DNA of 64,000 nt. It comes from Valencia hispanica. Lineage: Eukaryota > Chordata > Actinopteri > Cyprinodontiformes > Valenciidae. The stretch lies in NCBI GenBank assembly GCA_963556495.2, contig OY747702.1, positions 45,079,680-45,143,679 on the forward strand. The letters run 5' to 3'. Within the stretch, counting starts at the first letter, position 1; the number at the start of each line of letters is the position of its first letter. This document shows, one piece after another, positions 34,815 to 45,295 of this stretch. Below the pieces are notes generated by a model. That model had not been told where the DNA came from, made no database searches, and saw only the letters and a list, made by a program, of their open reading frames with translations. Made by a program: the position numbers and the translations under genes.

Positions 34815-35045
34815 AATAATCGGTGTCAAGCTCCAGTCCTCAAGGTCCGGTATCCTGCTAGCTTCAGATGTGTCTCATTTAATCCCTCTTTTTTTATTTG
34901 GGTCTTTGCATATTAATTAATTAGAATGTTCATGAGCATCAGGGGTAGCCAAAAGCAAAGTTATACTATTCAAATTTAAGGTCTGGTATACAGGATACCC
35001 AATCTGATCTTGTCCCCGAGGGTTATAAAATCAGCTCCTTAGGGT
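34815..35045. repeat. Short palindromic MITE-like element
   Basis: GTGTCAAGCTCCAGTCCTCA then AGGTCCGGTATCCTGCTAGC match the left arm of the family; TTGTCCCCGAGGGTTATAAA is the decayed right arm. An (AAT)n run (34808-34820) borders it. Confidence 0.5.
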
Positions 35046-37324
35046 TAAAAATCTGGTTTACTCTATTACCAACATTCTAAATTAATCAACCTCTCTGTAA
35101 ATTGAGTACTGCTGCTGGTATGATTTCATTTTGAAGGTGCTACAAACCCCCATGGTGACAGTACATCAGGTATCTAATTTTCTTACATTTCATCACTAAA
35201 GAAAATCTTTACTTTTAATGACTATAAATTGGTGTTACAAATGGGACATTTCCCCACAGTTCATATGTGTATTATGATAGTGTGAATAAAAAGAAAATGT
35301 AATTGGTTTTCAATTCCTAGTGAAAGGAGTATATCATGCACACTAATGACAAGGTGCTTTCTGAGTTAATACAATTCTATTGAGGGAAAGAACAAAGGAT
35401 CAACACCCACTCAAAACATCGGCAGCAGACAAAACTCTATTCACTACAAACTCAGAGCTATTACCTGCTTTAAAAGTATAATTGCTGTGACATGTGTACA
35501 TAGAAAACATTACCGCTGATGAGAGGAGAGCATAGGTTTCAGTGTAGTCATTCTCATTATGAGTGGCTGATGAGCTTGATACTGTGTGACATGCTCACAA
35601 AGGAGCAGACTCTAAGCCACAGGTAACATGGGCAGTTCATTCGGCGCTGCCTGAGTATCATCGCTGAGCCGAGAGCTACATTCATCAGCCTGGCGTTAAT
35701 TAATGCCCACATGATTGAATGCAAAAGGGACACATGGGAGAGATAATACACACCTACATGTAGAGCACAGACTCAATCAAAGATATGATGATTAATTCCT
35801 TCTCGTCTTTCACTGTTAAAATTAAAATGTGATGTTCCTTGTGTTTCGTGCAAGGCACTCCAATGGAAAACAACAGTCATTTTGATAAGAGATTGCAGGA
35901 TCTGTTTTTTTTTTTTTTTTTACAGATCCAAGAGTCAGTCTGCACTACAGATTAACTTGACACACACAAACATGCATGTTTGGGTTCCTCAATTGTAACA
36001 GATTGGCAAAGGAAGGGGGCTGTTTGAAAGTGGGTCTCAGACACACCTGCTCTGAGTTTAGGGTTAAATGGGATTGCTCCCTTTGAATCATTTTGATGAC
36101 CCACCACAGCTGAGTCTGCAGGTTGTCCTGCTTGCTTTAAAGAGTATTATGTGCCTGAGATTGAGCAGAACTGGGGGTCTTAGGAGGCACGCACACACAC
36201 GGAAGCCTTGAAACGAGCTGGATGGAGGGCAGGCAGTTCTCAAGGGAAAAATAACTGTTTTGACCAAATTAAGTTCTTGAATGGTGGATGTTAGTGTGAA
36301 ACAGTCTTGACATTTTTTTTTAATGGATAAAAACAGATGGGATACAGTAACTAAAGTTGGTTTAATTTTAAAATAAAAAAACACCTATTTGGTTGTGTGT
36401 ATCTTTTGCAATACCTGTGCTGTAGTTTGTCGAAAAGCAGACTTGCATCTTTACCCATGTTTTACAGCTACAAACGAAGCTGTAAACTTCATTAAACTTA
36501 TCATTGTACACTTATCTTTTTTATATCTATAAGTAAATAAATGACTAAATAAATATGAAAAAAATTGCCAAATAAACAGTAACTTTGATGGATTCCCTCA
36601 TACAGAAGACACATATAGGGACCAAATATGTCTTTTTAGATTAAATATACAGCCATGAGACCACAAAAGGCAAAAACCGGTAGAGATTGTGATGTTTAAA
36701 TAACCTTGTGTAAAAATACATCTGAATCACAGCATTAGGACAAAAACTTTTAAAGAAAACTTGTAATACAATAAAATACTTGTATTTGAAACAGAAAAGT
36801 AAGAATTTTTCCAACTGCTGCTAAAATATTTATTTTAAAGCTCTTTTTTTGCTATGACAGATGTGGTAGAGTTGGACCCAAGCACACACCTTATGATTTA
36901 GGTGATAAAGGCAAAAAAATTACTGAACAGTGAAGAAACCATGGAACACAAAAGAGGAGCAACAAAGAACTGGAAAGGTAAAACCTTATAACAGAAGGAT
37001 CTGGAAACAAGTGGCTGGAAATCGGAGGCTTAAATGCTATGGAGATGATTACTTGAAAACCAAAACCACATTTATTAGCCTCCTGCTACATTCAGCAGGT
37101 GTTCACTCCATATTTTGCTTTAGTTTCCACCACTGTGTACATCTTTTCTTGACCCACTGTTTCAAATAACACCAAGTCTAAATTTATACCATTAATTGCT
37201 ACTAAAGTAGGATTTAATGCTTGATTTTTCTAAGTATATTTACCTCAAAAAAAGTATTTGTAATGCATTATCATGAGTACATGAAAAACTGGCTGTCGAC
37301 ACTCTTAGCTGTGTTTTCAATAAG
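35046..37324. other. Non-coding, possible conserved element
   Basis: No gene. 35530-35760 is complex sequence with TGGCGTTAATTAATGCCCAC (homeodomain-type palindrome) and is free of the repeats seen elsewhere here; it is a candidate conserved regulatory element. T18 run at 35908-35925. Confidence 0.35.
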
Positions 37325-37440
37325 AGTAAAGAATAGAATAGATTAGAATAATCCTTTATTGTCACACAAGGGGGAAATTCAGCGATAACAGCAGCAAAAT
37401 GACAGGTAATAGAAACATTTAGATTCAAATGTCATACACA
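37325..37440 (-). repeat. LINE-type 3' tail
   Basis: AGAATAGAATAGATTAGAAT followed by AATCCTTTATTGTCACAC AAGGGGGAAATTC. In reverse orientation this is the TTTCCCCC...AATAAAGGATTATTCTA end with a pentanucleotide tail found on several fish LINEs. Confidence 0.5.
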
Positions 37441-37839
37441 TTATGATAACTGTAATAATCAATACAATATTTTAGCAGCAACGTAATAACTTACTTTTTG
37501 CTTTCAAAAAAGCAAGGAGATCATGTTATGAAGCTTTGTTCCAAAAATTGGTGTTATTACAGTGAAGCTGTTTTTTACTAATAGATATCATTCTACAAAC
37601 AAGCACCAATTAGATAGAGTGGTCGTTTTTAAGTGGGTATTGCTCTCAATCTCTGGCATCTCGGCCCGGCCCCACCAGATGCCGCTGTGGAGCTCTATGC
37701 ATGGCATGCTTAAATTAATCAGTAGAACAGGATCGTTCTTTACAGAGTAATATTATATAAAGATGATTCTGTTACCAAGAAGATTCTGTTATAAACATTT
37801 GTGTATAACTATAAGAGTCTTTGCCAGAATGCTGACAGC

Positions 37840-38083
37840 GAAGAAGAAGAAGAAGAAGAAGAAGAAGAAGAAGAAGAAGAAGAAGAAGAAGAAGAAGAAG
37901 AAGAAGAAGAAGAAGAAGAAGAAGAAGAAGAAGAAGAAGAAGAAGAAGAAGAAGAAGAAGAAGAAGAAGAAGAAGAAGAAGAAGAAGAAGAAGAAGAAGA
38001 AGAAGAAGAAGAAGAAGAAGAAGAAGAAGAAGAAGAAGAAGAAGAAGAAGAAGAAGAAGAAGAAGAAGAAGAAGAAGAAGAGA
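37840..38083 (+). repeat. Perfect (GAA)n microsatellite, about 81 units
   Basis: Uninterrupted GAA triplets over ~244 bp. The long poly-Lys/Glu/Arg frames on plus and poly-Leu/Phe/Ser frames on minus are artefacts of the triplet. Such polypurine tracts can form triplex (H-DNA) and are unstable in length; the assembled unit count may not equal the true one. Confidence 0.98.
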
Positions 38084-38430
38084 TCCCTGTATCCTATCAC
38101 AACAGGAAGTAATGCTTCCCGTTTTGCCAAATGTGAAATTTGGTTGTGCAGCACAACTCATATCGGAATAGCGCACGTCACGTTTACGTTCTGTTAGATA
38201 GAAGTGTGAAGCTATCTAATATCCTTGCTAGCTACCAAGAAAAAGAAAAAGAAAACAAGAATGAAGTAGATTTTTGATAGTCTAAATTTAGCACCTTGCC
38301 TCATGAACAAAAATTTGAGATTTGGGACATCCCCAGCCAGTGGATTTTAACATTGTTCAAGGATTTAAAGCGCTTATTATAGATTTAAAGGGGATTTTTT
38401 GAAAGATTATACAGTTATTGAAAAGTTTGC
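38084..38430 (+). repeat. Dispersed repeat, uninterrupted copy
   Basis: Aligns with 42380-42579 plus 43300-43415: shared words include ATATCGGAATAGC, CACGTCAC, CTATCTAATATCCTTG, AACAAAAATTTGA and GTGGATTTTAACATTGTT. Because this copy lacks the 720-bp insertion at 42580, it shows the pre-insertion structure. The family is not identified. Confidence 0.65.
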
Positions 38431-38895
38431 CCTGATAACAGATCTGCATTTCTTTCAAGAAGAACAACACTGGTGAGTGACCCTTTATTTGTAATTTAAT
38501 AGGCTACAAAAAAGTTTTAATTCTTCAATTACATTTACATAAAATGGTGTTTCTATGAAGAATTAGTTGCTGCTATTAGGTGTTGGGTTGTTGTGCCCCA
38601 CCTAACTTATGCCAGAGACTTCACTGCTCTCAATAAAGTAACATAAGCCTAATTAGCAAAATAATTAGTGAGGCTTTTGGCTGGGTCAGGGGGATATTTG
38701 TGTTATTCTATGCTCAGTCTGAGAAACCTCTAGTCATGCTAGCACGTTCTCTTGCATCTCATTAAAAGGACTTTAAACCTTAAATTTAGCAAATTTTCTT
38801 GAAAGGATATTTCTAAAACCTCAACACATGTTGTTACCAGTAATCATGCCATTCCTAGATCAACCGGGTGATGATGTAAGCAAAATTGGATTGGC
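38431..38895. other. AT-rich non-coding, nothing recognised
   Basis: No supported feature. Confidence 0.5.
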
Positions 38896-38939
38896 ATTGT
38901 CTCTAAAACCTATTTTTCTTTTTAATTTCAAATTGATAC

Positions 38940-39410
38940 CCACATTTACCTATACTGTGCCTCCTACTGAAAAACTGATCCATCCATCCATGATCCATGG
39001 ATTGATTACTCCAACAGCGTCCTCACAGGTCTGCCTAAAAAGTCAATTAGACAGCTGCAGCTGATCCAGAACGTTGCTGCTCGTGTTTCTCACTAGAACC
39101 AGGAAAGTAGAGCACATCACCCCAGTTCTAAAGTCCTTACACTGGCTCCCTGTAGCTCAGAGAATAGACTTCAAATTACTTTGACTAGTTTCTAAATCAT
39201 TGAATGGCCTGGCGCCAGTATGTTAAATATCTGTTGTCACTATACCAACCCTCCAGACCACTCGGGTCCTCTAATTCCAGTCTACTCAACATCCCTAGAA
39301 TTGGAACCAAGCATGGCGAAAGTAGCTTTTTAGTTTCTATGCTGCTCTAATCTGGAACAAACTTCCAGAGAACTGCACAGCTGCTGAAACACTGAGCTCT
39401 TTTCTAATCA
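38940..39410 (+). pseudogene. L2-like LINE, C-terminus of reverse-transcriptase ORF
   Basis: The plus strand reads, with frameshifts, TEKLIH, IDYSNSVLTGLPKKSIRQLQ, LIQNVAAR, and then traces of the following blocks of L2-type ORF2 (SLHWLPV, FKILL, ALNGLAP, WNSLP) up to about 39400. The order and spacing are those of the region after the RT core. Stops and indels show it is dead. The 3' end is displaced: a LINE in the opposite orientation begins at about 39405, and a TTGCC run at 40102-40125 may be the L2 tail. Confidence 0.75.
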
Positions 39411-40095
39411 AATCAAATCAAACTTTATTTATAAAGCGCTTTTCATACAAGAAATTGCATCACAAAGTGCTTTACAGATTAAAATGACCCCACATAAAAC
39501 CACATTCTCATCCCTCCCCCACAGATTTAAAAGCATGGTCCCAGTTATACCCCCCTCCCCCAAATCCAACTCCCATGCACACACACAATTAAAAGCAACA
39601 GTAAAAAAGGACATTGGGCTGAGTGCAGATGAACCATGCAAGTAAACACCATCAGAGGAGCCATCTGCACCGGCAGCGGTAGATCAACAGCAGCAGCCGA
39701 GGCACCAACACAGGGTGCCTAGTGGAGGCAAGGCCAAGACCCCCACCTCCACCCAAGCTCCACCTGGAGAGCATCCAGGCAGCTACAGCTGACCACAGCT
39801 CCCGGGGCAGAGGGCTCCCACAGAGGAAACAGTGGAACGGTGATTTAGATTACAAATTAAAATATAGAAATAAGCAGTAAACAAATGTGATAAGATTAAA
39901 TGGTAAAACACTGATACGATATAATCATGTAAAACATGCAGAGCAATTAAACAGACAATAATAAATAATAATCAGTTAAAAGCTAGGCTAAAAAGGTGAG
40001 TCTTTAGCCTGCTCATAAAAACATGAACGTTTTTCACGGCCTGAGTTCCTCCGGCAGCCTGTTCCAGAGGTGAGGGCCATAAAAGAAAACAAAGA
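39405..40095 (-). pseudogene. LINE 3' region inserted in opposite orientation
   Basis: On the minus strand, PHLWNRLPEELRP, KTFMFL and RLTF at 40085-40000 give the last residues of a LINE ORF; about 590 bp of 3' UTR follow to AAAGCGCTTTATAAATAAAG and the tail (TTTGA)n at 39408-39425. A GC-richer CAG/CCA segment (39650-39840) is part of the UTR. It sits in the L2 fragment 38940-39410. Confidence 0.65.
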
Positions 40096-40130
40096 AAATT
40101 GCCTTGCCTCGCCTTGCCTTACTGATAGAT

Positions 40131-42379
40131 AATCCACAGGAAATTTACCTAGTTTTCATTTTGGACTGTAAATGGACAGACTCTTTGGTCAAAGGCCCAA
40201 CTACCAAACCAAGAGTAATGTATTTGGTATTTGTGTTGCAACTCAGCTAGTATTAACAATCTTGGCTTAGGAGACTTGATCAGGGACCCCAAAATTATTT
40301 TCAGAAATAACCATGGCACTGGAAAATGAGTGGACAGATGGATGTCAATTCCATCCACAGCTTTTGATCTTATAGGACAATTTATCTTCATTAGTCAATC
40401 CCAAGGACAAGTGTGCTTACTCAATGCGCCCCACATCATGAGCATGTTGACTTTTACCTGAATGCAAATTATACAAATCTTTCCAGTTCACAAAAAATGG
40501 TGACCACAAACAGATAAAAACATAATTATGGACTGTTTTAAAAATGAAAAATGAATATTCAGCAAATTTGATGGAAGGATATAAGAGGCTAAGAAAGTGA
40601 AGTTTAAAACCTCAGCTATAATTAAATGTTTTCTTTATTTTTTCAACTTGTTCTGACTACGATTCACAAGCTCTGACCTTTTTCACACATAATTGTGTAT
40701 CCCCACATAATTTAGTCCAGATGGCACAACAGCAGTGAAATTACCCTATACAACACTCTGAAAATTATTGGCAAATTTTAGAATTGTGTTGTTTCAATAT
40801 TTGTTTTTTAAAGTTTAACACTTTGCACTCAAATGTCCAGAATGTTGTAAAATCACAAGAGAAAATCTTGAATTTTGATTCTTGGAAAGGTTTGAATTTT
40901 ATAATAAAGAATATGTCAAAACCTTGGAAATCTAATTTTGTGCACAACTTCTTAACTTCAGTGAGGAATTTTTAGGCTGTTGATGAAGTTTGACTTTTAA
41001 TCATCGTAATAAATATTATTTGGAACATTCAGCTGCTTTAAATAATTTTTTTGCAAAGTCACCAATTTCAAGTTGGTTAGTTTATTTCTATGTATTATAT
41101 TTCACATTTTTAGTCAGTCATTAAGGGAGAAGAGGAGGGTAAATCCTAAGAAGATTTATCTTAAAGCACTTAATCACAAGCTCTAGTGATCATTAAATTT
41201 TAATTAAAGTGTTAATGTGCAAAAAGAAAACAATTTTATTAATTATACATTAAACAGATTTTGGATAGATTTTGGATATATAGACATATAATTAAATTCC
41301 ATTGTCATACAATCACACCTTTTTGTTGCACCTGTTTGTTTACTTTGTCTTGAGCGAATATTTAGTTAATATTTGGTATAGGTACTAACGATACGTTGCT
41401 AGATTAAAGAAGGAAATGATTTGTTTAGGATTAAAACAGTGCATCACACCAATTTAGAGTTTGCTGTGTTAAAACTTTAACAGTATATGTTTTCATGTAG
41501 AAGGTTTATTTTTCCTCAGATACATTCTTTGGGATAATACTGCAGGCATCAAATCAATCATGCAGTCCGTGAACACCACATGCCATCCATCAAGGTTTTT
41601 TTTTCAAGAACTGAGACTACTGCTGACAAATCCCCTCCACTTTCTATTGATATACTCTTTTTAAGCTTTAGAATTCTTCAGTCTTTTCAACCACTTCGTA
41701 TTCCACACAAGCCAAAAAGACTAGACATGAGCAGCCAACAGAAATGGAGATACAGGCCCTATCACCACCTCCAGATTTAGATGTTTAGCACCACATGAGC
41801 TCCAGCTGTCATCAAAGCCTTCGTTGGCGACTTGTGGCCTTTCCATTATTGCTCTATTAAAAGCAATGTGTGTGTGTGTGTGTGTGTCAACGGGGCTCAT
41901 GCTGTTCTGTAGCAAATGGGCTTTATGTATTCTGGCAGAGAAATTAAAAGAGTGTGATATAACAATACAGTCAGATTATAAAACAATACAGTGGACTTCT
42001 GTCTATTCACTGTTCAGTTTTTGTGGATTCACCTTTTTGCGGCTTTTTCTGTGTAAGGTGACTGCAAGTAATTTGCAGATTTATTCATAGAGCATGTCTA
42101 AAATATTCAAAAGAAAGTGCAGCTTGGGAAGCCGAAATACCTAGGTGCATTGATACTTGAGACAGTATTGGCTGGTATTTGCAAAACAGCCAGTCCAGGA
42201 ACACCATTAATTTCCTTGGGTCTGATTGAGTGCACCCCCAAGAGCAGAAATATAAAAAAAATTAGACCTGTAATGAACATCTGAAAGCACATTGTACATG
42301 CACAATGTGCGCTCCATTGACAGTCATGGGGCGCAAGTGCCACGGCCCCCATGTCAGATCCTGCTTTCAAACGACGGGG
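40131..42379. other. AT-rich non-coding, nothing recognised
   Basis: No family-like frame. A (TG)n run of about ten units lies at 41868-41887. Confidence 0.5.
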
Positions 42380-43415
42380 CTCCAAACCGTAAGAAAGTGA
42401 TTCACCCCATTTTGCAAAATGCGAAAATTTGTCTTGCATAACTCAATTAAAATATCGGAATAGCACACGTCACATTTTTGTTCTGTCAGAAAGATCTGTG
42501 CAGCCATCTAATGTTGATTATCCTTGAAAGCTACAAAGACAGAAAAAAGGAATGAAGGAGATTTTTTGATGAAGTTTAACGGTTTATTCAGACCAGAAAA
42601 GTCCTTTTGTCCGCTTGTTTGGTCTGGACCAAAACCGGACTTAATTTTTTTCGTTTGGTGCGGTTCGCATTCACACTGTACTTTTTGCAAGTGAACTATA
42701 TTTTGTAAACACATCCACATATGTGATGATTGGTGTTGCCAATGGACAGCAATGACTAGGGCGGCACACAGAGCACAGACCCAGAAATGGAAGAAAACGT
42801 GGAAGTACTAAGTGCTGCATTCCTGCATATTTGTGCTGTTTTTGGAGCTGTCAAGAGCAGCTCATTCAACGCAGGTTTCGCAACGCAGGTTTCAAATTTT
42901 GGAACAACGTCGGCGAATGTGTGCAGTAACCCGAAGGAGACGATGTGCTCTGCGTGCCCTGACCCACAACATGCTGGCAGCACCATGGCTAAACAGAAGA
43001 CAGAGGATCAGGTATGAACTCACCTTGCTATGGTGGCTTGTTAAGCCCAAAAAGGCACATGTATCCTGGAGTTGGTTCGGATCGACACTGGTCTGTATTG
43101 ACACCTGAAGCGAAATGCAACACAGTCCGTTTGGAAGTGGAACGAAACCACCTAAATAAGTGGGTCTCGGTCTGGTTCTCTGATCCGCACCAGGATTCAT
43201 TTGTGTGTATTCACACCTGCATAAAAGGTCCTGGCCAGCTTTCGAAACAAACCCTGGTCAGTTTAAAGTGCACCAAACAGTGCAGGTCTGAATACACCCT
43301 AAATTCAACACCTTCCCTCTTGAACAAAAATTTGATATTAAACATTTGGGACATTGGCAGTGGATTTTAACATTGTTTAAACACTGAAAGATTATAATAG
43401 ATTTAAAGTTCTCAT
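42380..43415 (+). repeat. Dispersed repeat, copy split by a transposon
   Basis: Homologous to 38084-38430. Similarity runs to 42579, is broken by the 720-bp element 42580-43299, and resumes at 43300 with AATTCAACACCTTCCCTC and AACAAAAATTTGA. Confidence 0.65.
42580..43299. mobile_element. PIF/Harbinger-like non-autonomous element, TAA target duplication
   Basis: Bounded by TAA at 42577-42579 and TAA at 43300-43302. Ends are inverted repeats: CGGTTTATTCAGACC on the left, GGGTGTATTCAGACC (complement) on the right. Three-base TWA duplications are the mark of PIF/Harbinger. The interior has an open frame (42812-43017) rich in Arg, RRRFQILEQRRRMCAVTRR, then a splice donor GTATGA at 43012, perhaps what is left of the transposase's first exon. 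Comparison with the uninterrupted copy at 38084-38430 supports the insertion. Confidence 0.75.
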
Positions 43416-43729
43416 TCACTATTTTTTTCAATGAATTTCCTGTGGTCTCTAGCCCAATTATATGCCTTGTGGGCCGTTTTATGTGGAAAAAATCCTGTGA
43501 CGCTCCTGTTTTAGTTGGTTGTAGTTTATCGAAGGAGTGGGTGGAGTGAAGTATCAGGATCATGAGTCATACTCAGTATCATTCACAAAATGCAAATGTC
43601 TAGTTTCTGATTGGTTAACCACAATGCGACTCTCATGATGGCATTGATCAAATAATTAACTTAACTTACTTTGCTGGTGGTGTTCCAAGACACATTCCAA
43701 CAGTTTCTTCCTCAGGGTTAGGTTAGGTT

Positions 43730-44510
43730 CGGTAGAGTTTCTGTTTAAACTGTATGACTTGGATCAAATGTCTTGGGTGTCCCTTTACAAGCTTTTGGCA
43801 GTAGTTTGCTGGAATTTTGCCCCAATTCTTTTTGACAAATTAGGTGTAATTGAATCAGGTTTAAAGACCACCTTGCTCACACAGACATTTCCAGCTCTGT
43901 CAACTAATTTTCCTTAAGTACAGATCAGGGCGCTATGATGGGCACTCCAAAACACCGAACCGAAGCAATTCTGTAACTAATTTGGCATTTTGCTAAGGGT
44001 CATTGTCCATTTGGAAAAGTCAGTTGTGCCCAAACTTGATCTTTTTTGCTCATGTCTTGAGATGTTGCTTCAACATTTCCTAATAAGGTTCTTTTCTTAT
44101 GCCTTCCATTTAGTGCAGTGCACCAGTCCCTCCTGTAGCAAACACACCTACACACAACACAATGCTACCACTCCTGTTCTTCTCAGTTAGGATGGTGTTA
44201 TCAAACATGCAAGTTTCCCCCTTTTCCCCCAAATGTCAGTTCAATTAGGTCTTGTCTCCTTATGTTTTATCAGTTGTAAAGTGGCATTTTATGTTGCTTT
44301 TAGAGTCATGTCCTCTTCTGCTCTGAGTCTGCCAGTAATGTCAATCCAAGACTTGTTTCACTTTGAATGAGAACTCTCTTATCTTGGGAAAGAGTATCTT
44401 AACAAGCTCTTTTGCTGTTGCTGTTTTCACTGATTTGTTGCATTTTGCAACAAATGATGTCCATCACTAAGACGGGGAACTTGTCTCCTTCCTAATGGCT
44501 GGACATTTCC
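43730..44510 (-). pseudogene. Decayed Sleeping-Beauty-class Tc1 transposon
   Basis: In inverse orientation the nucleotide sequence keeps landmarks of the SB/Tdr1 group: GGTCATTGTCCATTTGGAAA (44000), CATGTCTTGAGATGTTGCTTCAA (44052), GTGCAGTGCACCAGTCCCTCCTG (44113) and ACACAATGCTACCAC (44155). These correspond to the codons around the second catalytic Asp, the QTHLKT segment and the GGGSIMLWG box. Many indels; terminal repeats not identifiable. Confidence 0.75.
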
Positions 44511-44535
44511 ATTATGTTTAAACTTGCATATTGTT

Positions 44536-45293
44536 TTAAATCGGGGGTATTATGTAAAATGGACTTTCTGAAGCTTAATATCCTGAGAACCTGTCTTTCC
44601 CTCATTAAAAACATGCCTGAAGTGTTGCTGTGACCTATTCACTCCCGTTAGAGTAATCTTTGAGTCTCTGCTGGTAGTTCTCGGGGTTGCTGAAACGCCT
44701 GCTCCCACCTATCTCAGCCTTTTCCACCCATTTCCTCCTCCGACATTACTAACTCAGCCGAGAGCCGCGCCCCTTCAGAGCTCCCCCACCCCTCCCCACC
44801 CTTCACAACTCCGGCTGAGTCCCAGGTGCAGTAATAAAAAATAAAAAATGAAAGCTGCAGTCTGGAGTATTTTAGGGAGAGAGATTTTTTGAATCCGACG
44901 TACCAGCCTTACCGCAGGAGTTGTGCACGTGCATCACCTGTGGCGACACAGCGAGTCAAAGAAGTAAGCAGCAAACGCTATTGAGCTCCACCCGATTGTC
45001 TTTTTGCTATGGACATTTCAGAAGTGAGCAACTTCTGCATGACTGATCCTCTCACATTATGGCGACTGTAAACGGGTAGAGACGGAGCGGTCTGTGTGCG
45101 CGGCCCCATGTTCACATGTTTGCACGATCCGCATGCAAGTTGATTGACAGCCGACAATGCGGAAACTCGAATTCTATTGGCTAAAAAAATTTGCCACTCA
45201 GTGTGAAATTCATAGGGGTCTGCGGGAGGAAGGTGGGATTAAGAAAAATAACAAGTGTTGTGGAGCACTAGTCTTTTAGCATAGTATTGAACC
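44536..45293 (+). mobile_element. TTAA-flanked Kolobok-like element, diverged copy
   Basis: Starts after TTAA (44536-44539) with ATCGGGGGTATTATGTAAAA and follows 60856-61150 closely for ~290 bp (GACTTTCTGAAGCTTAATAT, CTGAGAACCTGTCTTTCCCT). From ~44840 the two copies differ: this one has ~450 bp of its own, including a CCAAT-type stretch (GAATTCTATTGGCTA) at 45170. A decayed right end, AGCATAGTATTGAACCCC, is at about 45280-45293. No coding remains. Confidence 0.5.
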
Positions 45294-45295
45294 CC

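Noticed and set aside
37763..38197. Four long ORFs over the GAA tract
   Set aside because: Homopolymeric translations of a microsatellite; no coding signal.
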